Below are positions 39,914-48,310 of a stretch of DNA of 64,000 nt, in pieces. The translations under genes were made by a program, and so were the position numbers. Where the stretch lies: NCBI RefSeq assembly GCF_028416635.1, contig NZ_CP114013.1, positions 2,976,001 through 3,040,000 of the forward strand, read 5' to 3'. How positions within the stretch are numbered: position 1 is the stretch's first letter; each line of letters opens with the position of its first letter. This DNA comes from Baekduia alba (lineage in GTDB: Bacteria > Actinomycetota > Thermoleophilia > Solirubrobacterales > Solirubrobacteraceae). A model generated the notes under the pieces. The model searched no databases, was not told where the DNA came from, and saw only the letters and a program-made list of their open reading frames with translations.

Positions 39914-41098
39914 ATGCCGTCTCCCGCGACCAGGCAGAATTTCGGTGTGAGCGCACAGCCCTGCCCACCGGAGGAGGGACTTCTCGTCCTCCCGCGCCGT
40001 GGCCAGTGGGCGATGATGATCTCGCTGATCTTCTTCGTCGGCCCCGTGGTCGACGCCGCCGGGTCGCTCGACGGCCTCGAGCTGGCGCCCGCGCTCGCGC
40101 TCGCCGTCGCGTTCGCCGGGCTCTACTGGCGCACGATGGTCGGTGGCTGGATCCCCGCCGACCATGCGACCCAGACCCAGGAGCGCTACGCGGCGCCGCG
40201 CATCGCCGGGCTGGCCGCGATCGCGATCGCCCTGGCCGCGATCGGCGGCGGCGACTGGTCGGGCACCTGGTGCTTCGTGGCCGCCGCGGCGGGCCTGCGC
40301 ATCGAGCGCCGCTTCGCGCTTCCGCTGCTGTTCGTCCTCGCGGGCGCCGCGGCCGCGACCGAGGTCGTCTCCAACGCCGGCACCGACGCGGCGATCTCGC
40401 TGTTCGTCGTCACGATCGGCGTGGGCCTGCTCACCGGCGGCTTCCGCCGCCTGCGCGTCGTCAACCGCCAGCTCAACGCCGCGCGCGACGAGATCGGCCG
40501 CCTCGCGGTCGCCGACGAGCGCCTGCGCTTCGCCCGCGACCTCCACGACCTCCTCGGCCACTCGCTGAGCGTCATCGCGCTGAAGTCCGAGCTGGCCAAC
40601 CGGCTGATCCAGGACCGCCCGGACCAGGCGGCCGAGCACATGCGCGACATCGAGACCGTCACCCGCCGCGCGCTGTCGGAGGTCCGCGAGGCCGTCGCCG
40701 GCTACCGCCGTCCGCTGCTGGACGCCGAGCTGGCGGGCGCGCGCTCGACGCTGACGGCGGCCGGCATCGAGGTCGACGCGGCGCCCGCGCCCGCGATCGA
40801 GCTGCCGCCCGACGCCGAGGCCGTCCTGGCCTGGGCGGTGCGCGAGGGCGCGACGAACGTCCTGCGCCACGCCGACGCGCGCCACGTGAGGATCAGCGTC
40901 GCGGTCAACCGGACCGACGCCGAGCTGGAGCTGATCGACGACGGCTGCGGCGAGCGCGACGGCGAGTCCGACGGCACGGGCCTCGCCGGCCTGGCCGAGC
41001 GCGTCGCCCGCGTCCGCGGCCAGCTCGACGCCGCGCCGCGCCCGGACGGCACCGGCTTCCGCCTGGCGGTCACCGTCCCGCTGGAGGCGCTCTCGTGA
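39914..41098 (+). CDS. Membrane histidine kinase (HisKA_3, NarL/DesK class)
   Basis: A 394-residue sensor kinase. Four to five TM helices lie in ~33-170 (MMISLIFFVGPVVDAAG, LALAVAFAGLYW, IAGLAAIAIALAAIG, ISLFVVTIGVGLLTGG), without a large extracytoplasmic loop. The dimerisation/phosphoacceptor helix is LRFARDLHDLLGHSLSVIAL (His ~208). The ATPase domain has REGATNVLRHADARHVRI (N box) and DGTGLAGLAERVARVRGQL (G box). Absence of a large sensor domain suggests sensing within the membrane, as in DesK. GTGA overlap with its response regulator. Confidence 0.9.
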   Translation: MPSPATRQNFGVSAQPCPPEEGLLVLPRRGQWAMMISLIFFVGPVVDAAGSLDGLELAPALALAVAFAGLYWRTMVGGWIPADHATQTQERYAAPRIAGLAAIAIALAAIGGGDWSGTWCFVAAAAGLRIERRFALPLLFVLAGAAAATEVVSNAGTDAAISLFVVTIGVGLLTGGFRRLRVVNRQLNAARDEIGRLAVADERLRFARDLHDLLGHSLSVIALKSELANRLIQDRPDQAAEHMRDIETVTRRALSEVREAVAGYRRPLLDAELAGARSTLTAAGIEVDAAPAPAIELPPDAEAVLAWAVREGATNVLRHADARHVRISVAVNRTDAELELIDDGCGERDGESDGTGLAGLAERVARVRGQLDAAPRPDGTGFRLAVTVPLEALS

Positions 41099-41700
41099 TC
41101 CGCGTGCTGATCGCCGAGGACCAGGCGATGGTGCGCGGCGCGCTCGCGAGCCTGCTGACGCTGGAGGGCGACCTCGAGGTCGTCGCCCAGGTGTCGCGCG
41201 GCGACGAGGTCGTCGCCGCGACCCGCGAGACGACGCCCGACGTCGCGCTGCTGGACATCGAGATGCCCGGCGGCGACGGGCTGAGCGCGGCGGCGGACCT
41301 GTCCGACGCCCTCCCCGACGTCCGCGTGGTCATCCTCACGACCTTCGGCCGCCCGGGCTACCTGCGCCGGGCGATGGAGAGCGGCGCCCGCGGCTTCGTC
41401 CTCAAGGACGCGCCCGCGTCCGAGCTGGCGACCGCGATCCGGCGCGTCATGGCCGGCGAGCGCGTGCTGGACCCGGCGCTGGCCGCGGCGGCGCTGGCCG
41501 AGGGCGAGAGCCCGCTGACGCCGCGCGAGACCGAGGTGCTGGGCGCGGCCCGCGGCGGCGAGCCCGTCTCGGACCTCGCCGGGCGCCTGCACCTGTCCGC
41601 GGGAACGGTGCGCAACTACCTGTCGAGTGCGATGCAGAAGCTAGGGGCCCACTCACGGGCCGAGGCCGTGCGAGTGGCGGAGGACAAGGGATGGCTGTGA
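41095..41700 (+). CDS. LuxR/NarL-family response regulator
   Basis: A 201-residue regulator. The receiver domain has acidic pocket VLIAEDQAMVRGAL (~3-16), phospho-acceptor Asp in VALLDIEMPGGDG (~55), Thr in VILTTFG and Lys in GFVLKDAPA (~104). The DNA-binding domain is SPLTPRETEVLGAARGG, then SAGTVRNYLSSAMQKLGAHS. It is cognate to the upstream kinase (4-base overlap), and the following gene starts inside its 3' end (10-base overlap), so all three are one operon. It probably controls membrane or envelope genes, by analogy with DesR. Confidence 0.93.
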   Translation: MIRVLIAEDQAMVRGALASLLTLEGDLEVVAQVSRGDEVVAATRETTPDVALLDIEMPGGDGLSAAADLSDALPDVRVVILTTFGRPGYLRRAMESGARGFVLKDAPASELATAIRRVMAGERVLDPALAAAALAEGESPLTPRETEVLGAARGGEPVSDLAGRLHLSAGTVRNYLSSAMQKLGAHSRAEAVRVAEDKGWL

Positions 41701-42905
41701 CCGAGGGACTGGAGTACATGCCGCTGGACGGCCGTCTAGGCTCCGCGGCGATGGAGGGCAGTTCGGACAAGGGCGTCACGCCCCAGGGCGTGCGCGCGGG
41801 TGACCGCGTCGCGCTGCAGGCGCTGGTGGACCGTCGCGGCCCGGCGGTGATCGCGTTCTGCACGCAGGTCTGCGGGCCGCAGAACGCCGATCGCGCGGCC
41901 GCCGAGGCGTTCGCCCGCTTCCGCGCCGCCGTCCGCGACGCGCCGGACCTGACCGGCCTGGATCCGGAGGCGCTGCTGCGCGGCGCGACGAGGCACGCCG
42001 CCGCGTCGATGGCGCGCCAGCCGTCCGGCCCGCCGCCGCACGGGCGCCTGCGCTCGCGCGGGACGCAGACGTGCGAGCACGTCCCGACGATGCTCGCCGC
42101 GCGCGCCAACGGCGCGTTGGGCAACGCGGACCTGGAGCGGTTGGCCCGCCACCTGGAGCGCTGCGAGCGCTGCGACGCGCTCGGCGAGATCTTCCGCCGC
42201 GCCGAGCTGGCCTACCAGGATCCGGTCGTCGACACGTTGGGCACCGACACGTCGTCGGTGCTGCTGGACGCCTTGGAGGCCGTCCCCGAGCACGGCCACG
42301 CGATCGCCCCGGCGCCCGCGTCTGACGCCGTGGTCGGCGAAGCGCTGACGGGGGCGTTCCCGACGCTGCCCGAGCTGGACGACGAGGTGCCGATCGCGAT
42401 CGAGGTCGCGCACGTCGAGGAGCCGGCGACCGAGCTGCACGCCGCCGACCTGACTGCCGAGCCGCTGCCGGACGCCGAGCCCGAGGCGCTCGCTCCGGGC
42501 GACGAGGACCTCGGCCTGACCGTGGAGTGGGACAACGAGCTGCCGGCCGTCGTGGCGGCGGCCGAGGCCGAGGACGACGCGCCCGCGCCGGTCCTGACCG
42601 GCGGGCACACCCGCCGCTCCGGCATCCGACCCCTGGCGATCCTCCTGCCGTTGTTGTTGGTGATCGCGTTGGCCGCCGGCGCCGCCGCCCTGGCCGGCGT
42701 CTTCAACGGCGACGACGGCTCGCCCGCCGTCGACAAGCCGCCTGCGCCCCACGTCCAGGCCCCGGTGACGACACCGCTGCCGATCAAGATCAAGCAGAAG
42801 CCGGCACCGGCCGCCTCCGCGTCGACCGCGACCCCGTCCGACACCACCGCACCCGACGGCACCGCCGCGACGGGCCCGACCGACGCGACCGGCACGACGC
42901 CGTAG
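41691..42905 (+). CDS. Sigma-region-2-like / zinc anti-sigma fusion membrane protein
   Basis: A 404-residue protein of unusual layout. Residues ~35-105 (VALQALVDRRGPAVIAFCTQ, AAAEAFARFRAAVRD, LLRGATRHAAASMAR) resemble a degenerate sigma-70 region 2. Residues ~120-165 form a ZAS-type zinc anti-sigma domain with CEHV...LARHLERCERCDALGE (the H-x3-C-x2-C motif). A long acidic linker follows, then one TM helix (LAILLPLLLVIALAAGAAAL, ~308-327) and a Pro/Thr-rich extracytoplasmic tail. No separate sigma gene adjoins. It may sequester a sigma factor, or be an inactive sigma/anti-sigma relic used as a membrane signal relay. GGAGG precedes ATG 41691. Confidence 0.65.
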   Translation: MAVTEGLEYMPLDGRLGSAAMEGSSDKGVTPQGVRAGDRVALQALVDRRGPAVIAFCTQVCGPQNADRAAAEAFARFRAAVRDAPDLTGLDPEALLRGATRHAAASMARQPSGPPPHGRLRSRGTQTCEHVPTMLAARANGALGNADLERLARHLERCERCDALGEIFRRAELAYQDPVVDTLGTDTSSVLLDALEAVPEHGHAIAPAPASDAVVGEALTGAFPTLPELDDEVPIAIEVAHVEEPATELHAADLTAEPLPDAEPEALAPGDEDLGLTVEWDNELPAVVAAAEAEDDAPAPVLTGGHTRRSGIRPLAILLPLLLVIALAAGAAALAGVFNGDDGSPAVDKPPAPHVQAPVTTPLPIKIKQKPAPAASASTATPSDTTAPDGTAATGPTDATGTTP

Positions 42906-42929
42906 CGCCCGCCGCGCCACCAACCCTCT

Positions 42930-42958
42930 CCGCGGGCCGCCCTCTGGGCGGCCCGCGG
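42930..42958. terminator. Strong perfect hairpin terminator
   Basis: CCGCGGGCCGCCC (42930-42942), loop TCT, GGGCGGCCCGCGG (42946-42958): a 13-bp perfect stem 24 bases after the stop of the sigma-like/anti-sigma fusion gene. It probably ends the kinase-regulator operon. The rest of the gap to 43276 shows no gene I can support. Confidence 0.75.
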
Positions 42959-43276
42959 CCGTTCCGGGGCGGGCGCGGAGGACCGGAGGCGGTGGCGAGG
43001 CGGCGGCAGTGACGAGCGATGGTGTGGCGGTCGCGGCGCCGAGGCGGCCGATCGGCGCGGTGGCAGGCGCGGCGAGATCGGCGGTCGGGCACGTCACTCG
43101 ATGCGGCGCCGAGCGGCCGGATTGCGGCGGAGGCAGACGCGGCGAGCCCGGCGGCCGGCGGCCGATGCCGCGCCACGAAGCGGACTCAGGAGTCCGGTTC
43201 GCGATAGTGTTCCGGACCCCAAGGTCCACTTCCCCTCCCCTTCGCTCTCATCTTGCCCGACGTTCGCCCGCACCCG

Positions 43277-44707
43277 ATGCGCAGCCTGCTCATCCTGAGC
43301 ATCGCCGCCCTCGCCTTCGCCCTCGCCCAGACGACGCTCATCCCGGCCCTCGGGGAGCTGAAGTCGGCGCTCCACACCGACAGCTCCGGCGTCGCGTGGA
43401 CGCTGACGGGCTACCTGCTCGCCGCCGCGGTCTTCACGCCGCTGTTCGGCCGCCTCGGCGACATGTTCGGCAAGCGCCGGCTGCTGGTGATCTCGCTGAT
43501 GTTCTTCACGGCCGGCTCGGTCGTCGCGGCGCTTGGCAGCTCGCTCGGCGTGATCGTGGCGGGCCGGGTCCTTCAGGGCGTCGGCGGCGGCATCTTCCCG
43601 CTGTGCTTCGGGATCATCCGCGACGAGTTCCCGCGCGAGCGCGTGGGCCAGTCGATCGGCCTGATCTCGGCGACGCTCGGCATCGGCGGCGGCCTCGGCC
43701 TGGTCATCGGCGGCGTGCTCGTCGACAACGCGAGCTACCACGACATCTTCTGGCTCAGCGCGGTGATGTCGGCCGTCGCCGCGGTCGCCGTGCAGCTGTT
43801 CATCCACGAGTCGCCGGTCCGCCAGCCCGGCAAGGTCGACCTGCGCGGCGCCGCGGTGCTGGGCGTCGGGCTCGTCCTGCCGATGGTCGCGATCGCCCGC
43901 GCCAACGTGTGGGGGTGGACGTCGCCCAAGACCATCGTGTTGGTCCTCGTCGGCCTCGCGATCCTCGCGCTCTGGGTCGGCCTCGAGCGCCGGACCCCCG
44001 AGCCGATGGCCGACATCGAGACGCTGCGCCGCCCGCCGGTCCTCGTGACCAACGTGGCCACGGTCCTCGTCGGCTTCGGGATGTTCGGCACCTACATCTT
44101 GATCCCGCAGCTGGCGGAGGCGTCGAAGTCCACCGGCTACGGCTTCGGGCTCAGCGCCACCGCGGCCGGCGTCCTGATGCTCCCCAGCGCGCTGGCCATG
44201 CTCGTCGTCGGCCCGATCTCCGGCATCCTCGGCGCCCGGATGGGCAACAAGGTCCCGCTGACCCTCGGCGCGTTCGCCACGGCGCTCGGCCTGATCCTCA
44301 TGGGCTTCATGCACGGGTCCGAGCTCGAGATCCTGCTGTTCAACACCATCGCCTCGATCGGCATCGGGCTGGCCTACGCGGCGATGCCCAACCTCATCGT
44401 CGACGCGGTCCCGCCGGCGCGCACCGGCGAGGCCACGGGCTTCAACGCGGTCGTCCGGTCGGTCGGCTCCTCGCTGGGCTCGCAGGTCACGGCGGCGATC
44501 CTGGCCGGCAGCGTGATCGCGTCGACCGGGCTGCCCAGCGACGACGGGTACAAGGTCGCGTTCCTGATCAGCGGCGCGAGCGCGCTCGTCGCCGGGGTCG
44601 CCGCGTTCCTGATCCCGACCGACGGCGGCCACGAGCACCTGTCGGTCGCCGCCGAGATCGGCGCCGCGGGACTGTTGCCCGACCCCGCGTTCGCGACGGA
44701 GCGCTAG
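43277..44707 (+). CDS. MFS drug:H+ antiporter-2 (DHA2) family exporter
   Basis: About 476 residues with 14 predicted TM helices. Conserved motif A is GRLGDMFGKRRLLVISL (~60-76). The motif C-like GGIFPLCFGIIRDEFPRERV and GLGLVIGGVLVDNASYHDIF follow. The order of the later helices (MLPSALAMLVVGPISGILGA, GEATGFNAVVRSVGSSLGSQ) fits DHA2/EmrB-type multidrug exporters. The next gene, a TetR regulator 6 bases downstream, probably controls this exporter. ATG 43277 is preferred; TTG 43253 would add eight residues. Confidence 0.9.
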   Translation: MRSLLILSIAALAFALAQTTLIPALGELKSALHTDSSGVAWTLTGYLLAAAVFTPLFGRLGDMFGKRRLLVISLMFFTAGSVVAALGSSLGVIVAGRVLQGVGGGIFPLCFGIIRDEFPRERVGQSIGLISATLGIGGGLGLVIGGVLVDNASYHDIFWLSAVMSAVAAVAVQLFIHESPVRQPGKVDLRGAAVLGVGLVLPMVAIARANVWGWTSPKTIVLVLVGLAILALWVGLERRTPEPMADIETLRRPPVLVTNVATVLVGFGMFGTYILIPQLAEASKSTGYGFGLSATAAGVLMLPSALAMLVVGPISGILGARMGNKVPLTLGAFATALGLILMGFMHGSELEILLFNTIASIGIGLAYAAMPNLIVDAVPPARTGEATGFNAVVRSVGSSLGSQVTAAILAGSVIASTGLPSDDGYKVAFLISGASALVAGVAAFLIPTDGGHEHLSVAAEIGAAGLLPDPAFATER

Positions 44708-44713
44708 CGCGTC

Positions 44714-45301
44714 ATGGCCTCCGTCGTCGTCCCTTCGCCCGCCCTCCCGCGCCGCGCCGACGCGCTGCGCAACCGCCAGCGCGTGATCACCGCGGCCGCC
44801 GAGGTCTTCGCCGTCAAGGGCATGGACGCCGGCGTGCCCGAGATCGCGGCCCGCGCCGGCGTCGGCAAGGCCACCGTCTACCGCAGCTTCCCGTCCAAGG
44901 AGCACCTCGTCGCCGCGGTCGCCTGCGAGCGCCTCGCCTGGATCACCGGCGTGACGACCGAGGCGCTGCTGCGCGACGACCCGGGCGCCGCGTTCCTCGA
45001 CGTCGTCACCGCGATCGCCGAGCAGCAGGCCACCGACTGCGCGGTCGCCGGCAGCCTCGCGGCCGACATCCACCTGCCCGAGCTCGAGTCCGCCCGCGCC
45101 ACCACCCACGCCGCGCTCGCGGCGCTGGTGGACCGCGGCCGCGAAGCCGGCGCGCTGCGCGCCGACGCGACGGCCGAGGAGCTGCGCGTCCTCATCACCG
45201 GCGTCGCGCAGGTGCTGCGCGCCGGCGGCGAACGCGACCCGGCCGTCTGGCGGCGCTACGGCCGCCTGGTCGCCGACGCGTTCAGAGCTCCTCAGCGCTA
45301 G
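44714..45301 (+). CDS. TetR-family transcriptional regulator
   Basis: A 195-residue regulator. DNA-binding helices are RQRVITAAAEVFAVKGMDAG and VPEIAARAGVGKATVYRSFP (~22-62), followed by SKEHLVAAV. The C-terminal domain is helical (DVVTAIAEQQATDCAVAGSL; ALAALVDRGREAGALRADAT). It is encoded 6 bases after the DHA2 exporter on the same strand, so autoregulation of an exporter-repressor operon by the exported compound is likely. Stops in a CTAG shared with the convergent gene. Confidence 0.9.
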   Translation: MASVVVPSPALPRRADALRNRQRVITAAAEVFAVKGMDAGVPEIAARAGVGKATVYRSFPSKEHLVAAVACERLAWITGVTTEALLRDDPGAAFLDVVTAIAEQQATDCAVAGSLAADIHLPELESARATTHAALAALVDRGREAGALRADATAEELRVLITGVAQVLRAGGERDPAVWRRYGRLVADAFRAPQR

Positions 45302-45627
45302 CCGGGCCCCGCGCCCTGGCGCGCGAAGGCCAGCGCCTCGTCGGCCAGCCCGTCCCACTCGAACTCGCGGTCGGGCCCGACCGCGACCCATTCGCGCATG
45401 ATCCGCTGGCCGATCCGGAACGGCTTGGCCGCGCCGTCGGAGTCCAGCGCCTCGCACCGGCCCGGCGGCAGCTTGACGACGAGGTCGCCGCGGACGTGCA
45501 TCGCGAAGATCCGGTCCTTGTAGCGCAGGCCCGGCGAGCTGAACGCGTGCTTGAGCGCGATGTCGGGATCGACGGCGAGCAGCCGCTCGCTGATCTCGCG
45601 GAAGGTGTCCTCGTCCCCGGCGCCCAT
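45298..45627 (-). CDS. TfoX N-terminal/MmcQ-like small protein
   Basis: A 109-residue protein with the layout of the TfoX-N/YjbR superfamily: helix (EDTFREISERLLAVDPDIAL), strand-turn-strand around LRYKDRIFAMHVRGDLVVKL, PPGRCEALDSDGAAKPF, and a final REWVAVGPD helix (GLADEALAFARQG). These domains are small double-wing folds with unclear biochemical roles. It lies 14 bases downstream of pdxT on the same strand and could be the last gene of that operon. Stop overlaps the TetR stop in CTAG (45298-45301). Confidence 0.7.
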   Translation of the reverse strand: MGAGDEDTFREISERLLAVDPDIALKHAFSSPGLRYKDRIFAMHVRGDLVVKLPPGRCEALDSDGAAKPFRIGQRIMREWVAVGPDREFEWDGLADEALAFARQGAGPG

Positions 45628-45641
45628 GGCTGGGCGCGAGC

Positions 45642-46220
45642 CTACCGGGCCGCGACGTGCGCGCGGACGCGATCCAGGAACTGCGCGTGCAGGCGGCGCT
45701 CGCCGCTCAGCTCGGGGTGGAACGCGACCACGGTGACATCGCCCTCGCGGGCCGCCACGCCGTGGCCGTCGACGGCCGCCAGGATCTCCACGTCCGGGCC
45801 GTGCTCGGCGATCCACGGCGCGCGGATGAACACCGCGTGCACCGGCTCGTCGAGGTCGGGGAACGCCAGGTCGGCCTCGAACGAGCGGATCTGCCGGCCG
45901 AACGCGTTGCGCTTGGCGACGATGTCCATCAGCCCGAGGTGGTCGCGGTCGAGCATGATCAGCCCGGCGCACGTGCCGAGGACCGGGACGCCGCGGTCGC
46001 GGACGAGCGCGACCAGCGGCTCGGCCAGCCCCTCGCGCGCGATGCCGAGGGTCATCGTCGTCGACTCGCCGCCGGGCAGGACGAGGCCGTCGAGGCCGTC
46101 CAGGTCGGCCACCGTGCGGACCTCGCGCACGTCGGCGCCGAGGTCGCGCAGCATCTTCAGGTGCGCGTCGAAGCCGCCCTGGAGCGCCAGGACGCCGACG
46201 AGCGGGACGGCCGGAGCCAA
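45642..46220 (-). CDS. pdxT: Pyridoxal 5'-phosphate synthase glutaminase subunit PdxT
   Basis: A 192-residue class I glutaminase. Typical parts: VGVLALQGGFDAHLKMLRDLG, VREVRTVADLDGLDGLVLPGGEST, nucleophile Cys in VLGTCAGLIML (~80), and the His-x-Glu pair in VAFHPELSGE (~170). It supplies ammonia to PdxS for PLP synthesis. It starts with TTG 46220, three bases after the pdxS stop. A longer plus-strand frame through this region is spurious. Confidence 0.95.
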   Translation of the reverse strand: MAPAVPLVGVLALQGGFDAHLKMLRDLGADVREVRTVADLDGLDGLVLPGGESTTMTLGIAREGLAEPLVALVRDRGVPVLGTCAGLIMLDRDHLGLMDIVAKRNAFGRQIRSFEADLAFPDLDEPVHAVFIRAPWIAEHGPDVEILAAVDGHGVAAREGDVTVVAFHPELSGERRLHAQFLDRVRAHVAAR

Positions 46221-46223
46221 GGA

Positions 46224-47120
46224 CTACCAGCCGCGGTTGGCGAGCACTTGCGACTCGTCGAGCTTGCGGGCCTCGAGCGAGGCCATCGCGGCGCCCAGGC
46301 CGGTGGACGCGGCCGCGACGCGCTCGGCGTCGGCGAAGTGCGTGGTGGCCTCGACGACGGCGCGGGCCATCTTCTCGGGGTTGGACGACTTGAAGATCCC
46401 CGACCCGACGAACACCGACTCGGCGCCCAGCTGCATCATCAGCGAGGCGTCGGCGGGCGTCGCGATGCCGCCCGCGCTGAACAGCGGGACCGGCAGCTTG
46501 CCGTTCTGGGCGACGTCGCGGACGATGTCGTAGGGCGCCTGCAGCTCCTTGGCCGCGACGAACAGCTCGGTCTCGTCCAGCGTCCCGAGCCGGCGGATCT
46601 CGCCGCGGATCGAACGCATGTGGCGCACGGCCTCGACGACGTCGCCGGTGCCCGCCTCGCCCTTGGAGCGGATCATCGCCGCGCCCTCGCCGACGCGCCG
46701 CAGCGCCTCGCCGAGGTTGGTGGCACCGCAGACAAACGGGATCCGAAACGCCCACTTGTCGATGTGGTGGGCCTCGTCGGCCGGCGTCAGGACCTCGGAC
46801 TCGTCGATGTAGTCGACCTCCAAAGCCTCCAGCACCTGGGCCTCGGCGAAATGGCCGATGCGCGCCTTGGCCATGACCGGGATCGTCACGGCCTCCTGGA
46901 TGCCCTTGATCATCGACGGATCGCTCATGCGCGCCACGCCGCCGTCACGGCGGATGTCGGACGGCACGCGCTCCAGCGCCATCACGGCCGCCGCGCCCGC
47001 ATCCTCGGCGACCTTCGCCTGCTCGGCGTCGACGACGTCCATGATGACGCCGCCCTTGAGCATCTCGGCCAGACCGGCCTTGACCCGGAACGTTGCTTCG
47101 TCTCGCATCTGAAGCCCCAT
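46224..47120 (-). CDS. pdxS: Pyridoxal 5'-phosphate synthase lyase subunit PdxS
   Basis: A 298-residue PdxS TIM barrel. Very conserved segments: [20 protein letters not shown] (~11), [90 protein letters not shown] and [20 protein letters not shown]. It makes PLP from ribose 5-phosphate, glyceraldehyde 3-phosphate and ammonia with PdxT. An RpiR-type regulator gene lies 23 bases upstream on the same strand. Confidence 0.97.
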   Translation of the reverse strand: MGLQMRDEATFRVKAGLAEMLKGGVIMDVVDAEQAKVAEDAGAAAVMALERVPSDIRRDGGVARMSDPSMIKGIQEAVTIPVMAKARIGHFAEAQVLEALEVDYIDESEVLTPADEAHHIDKWAFRIPFVCGATNLGEALRRVGEGAAMIRSKGEAGTGDVVEAVRHMRSIRGEIRRLGTLDETELFVAAKELQAPYDIVRDVAQNGKLPVPLFSAGGIATPADASLMMQLGAESVFVGSGIFKSSNPEKMARAVVEATTHFADAERVAAASTGLGAAMASLEARKLDESQVLANRGW

Positions 47121-47143
47121 GATAGGGCCCCAATCGCCGCGAC

Positions 47144-48010
47144 CTACTTCAGGCGGAAGGCTTTGATCCGATCGGCGTACTGGTCGGCATCGCGGCTGTA
47201 CACCCCGTATGCCAGCGCCTGGATCGTGGAGAGCAGCGCGGTGTGCGAGCGGACGTAGGCCGGCGAGTTGCTCGAGTAGTACAGCTTGATCTGCGCGAGC
47301 TTGGCGACGTCGGACAGCGTCGCGTCCACGACGGCCAGCGTGCGCGCCTTGCGGTGGCGGGCGAGCTTCATCGCGCGGACCACGAGCGGATGCGGGCGAC
47401 CGGCGCTCAGGCCGATGACCAGGGTCCCCTCGTCGATGCGGCCCAGCCGCGACAGCGCCTCCTGCGACGGCGACGCCACGATCTCGGCGCGCAGGTCCAG
47501 CAGCATCAGCAGGTGGCGGAAGTAGGAGGCGAAGAACGCCATCTGGTCGGTGCCGCAGACGAGGACGCGGTCGGCGGAGGCGATCGCGTCGATCGCGGCC
47601 TCGACGTCGGAGCGCGACACGCGCCGCGCGGTCTCCTCGACGTTCTGGAAGTCGGCGGCGATCGCGGTCTCGAACTCGTTCTGGTCGAGCGAGAACAACG
47701 GCTCGGTCGACGCGGCGCCCGTGCCGCCGACCTGGCCGGCGGCGACCTTGCGGCGGTACTCCTCCCGGGCGGAGTGCTGCAGCTCCGGGAAGCCCTCGAA
47801 GCCCAGGGCCTGCGAGAAGCGCACGACGGTCGACGACGAGGTGTTCGCGCGCCGTGCCAGCTCCTCCGCGGTCTGGAAGGCCACCTCGTCCAGATGGTCG
47901 ACGATGTACTGCGCCACATCCTTCTGGGAGCGCGAGAACTCGTCGAAGCGCGCCTGGATGTAGGCGGAGAGAGTCTGGTGTCCCCGCGCCTCGTGCGGCG
48001 GGGCGGTCAT
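47144..48010 (-). CDS. MurR/RpiR-family regulator (HTH plus SIS domain)
   Basis: A 288-residue regulator. The N-terminal HTH_6 domain is [40 protein letters not shown] and [11 protein letters not shown] (~28-77). The SIS sugar-phosphate-binding domain (~130-280) has [37 protein letters not shown] and ARTLAVVDA. It is the first gene before pdxS-pdxT on the same strand, suggesting that a pentose or other sugar phosphate tunes PLP synthesis. The start is ambiguous: ATG 48010, ATG 48031 and GTG 48052 are in frame. The best Shine-Dalgarno (GGAGGAG, ~48065-48071) is 12 bases before GTG 48052. Confidence 0.88.
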   Translation of the reverse strand: MTAPPHEARGHQTLSAYIQARFDEFSRSQKDVAQYIVDHLDEVAFQTAEELARRANTSSSTVVRFSQALGFEGFPELQHSAREEYRRKVAAGQVGGTGAASTEPLFSLDQNEFETAIAADFQNVEETARRVSRSDVEAAIDAIASADRVLVCGTDQMAFFASYFRHLLMLLDLRAEIVASPSQEALSRLGRIDEGTLVIGLSAGRPHPLVVRAMKLARHRKARTLAVVDATLSDVAKLAQIKLYYSSNSPAYVRSHTALLSTIQALAYGVYSRDADQYADRIKAFRLK

Positions 48011-48080
48011 GGTCGCGGACGTCCTCTTCATGGGCGACCGTCTTTTCGACACCCGCTCTGCGGACTCCTCCAAATACGAG

Positions 48081-48153
48081 ACGCGCCCGGTCGATTCGGA
48101 CCGGGCGCGTGTCGCGTGGCGGGCCCTCGTCGTTTCCGCCTTGGAGGGCCCGC
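48081..48153. promoter_or_regulatory. Two tandem hairpins in the divergent rpiR/FUSC region
   Basis: Hairpin 1: ACGCGCCCGGTC (48081-48092) and GACCGGGCGCGT (48099-48110), a perfect 12-bp stem with a 6-base loop. Hairpin 2: GCGGGCCCTC (48119-48128) and GAGGGCCCGC (48144-48153), a perfect 10-bp stem. They lie in the 300-base gap between divergent genes, so they are not simple 3' terminators. On the minus strand hairpin 1 sits just before the GGAGGAG of the RpiR gene. An additional pairing (AAGACGA/TCGTCTT) lies at about 48159-48199. A leader or attenuator is possible; no known riboswitch class is recognised. Confidence 0.45.
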
Positions 48154-48310
48154 GGAGGAAGACGAATGGCGGGGGGTATGGCGCCGAAGGCTCGTCTTCC
48201 AAGGTGTGGTGCTGCTCAAGAGGCTCCCCTGGTGAAGTGCCTGGAGAAACCGGGTCTTCTCCCCAGGTGTCCGCGTTGGGACCGGGCGTCTGGTTGGGTA
48301 GGAGCCCAAG

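Noticed and set aside
43009-46533. A 1174-codon open frame on the plus strand
   Set aside because: It runs through the DHA2 exporter, the TetR gene and antisense to pdxT/pdxS; the translation is Arg/Pro/Gly-rich shadow sequence typical of high-GC DNA.
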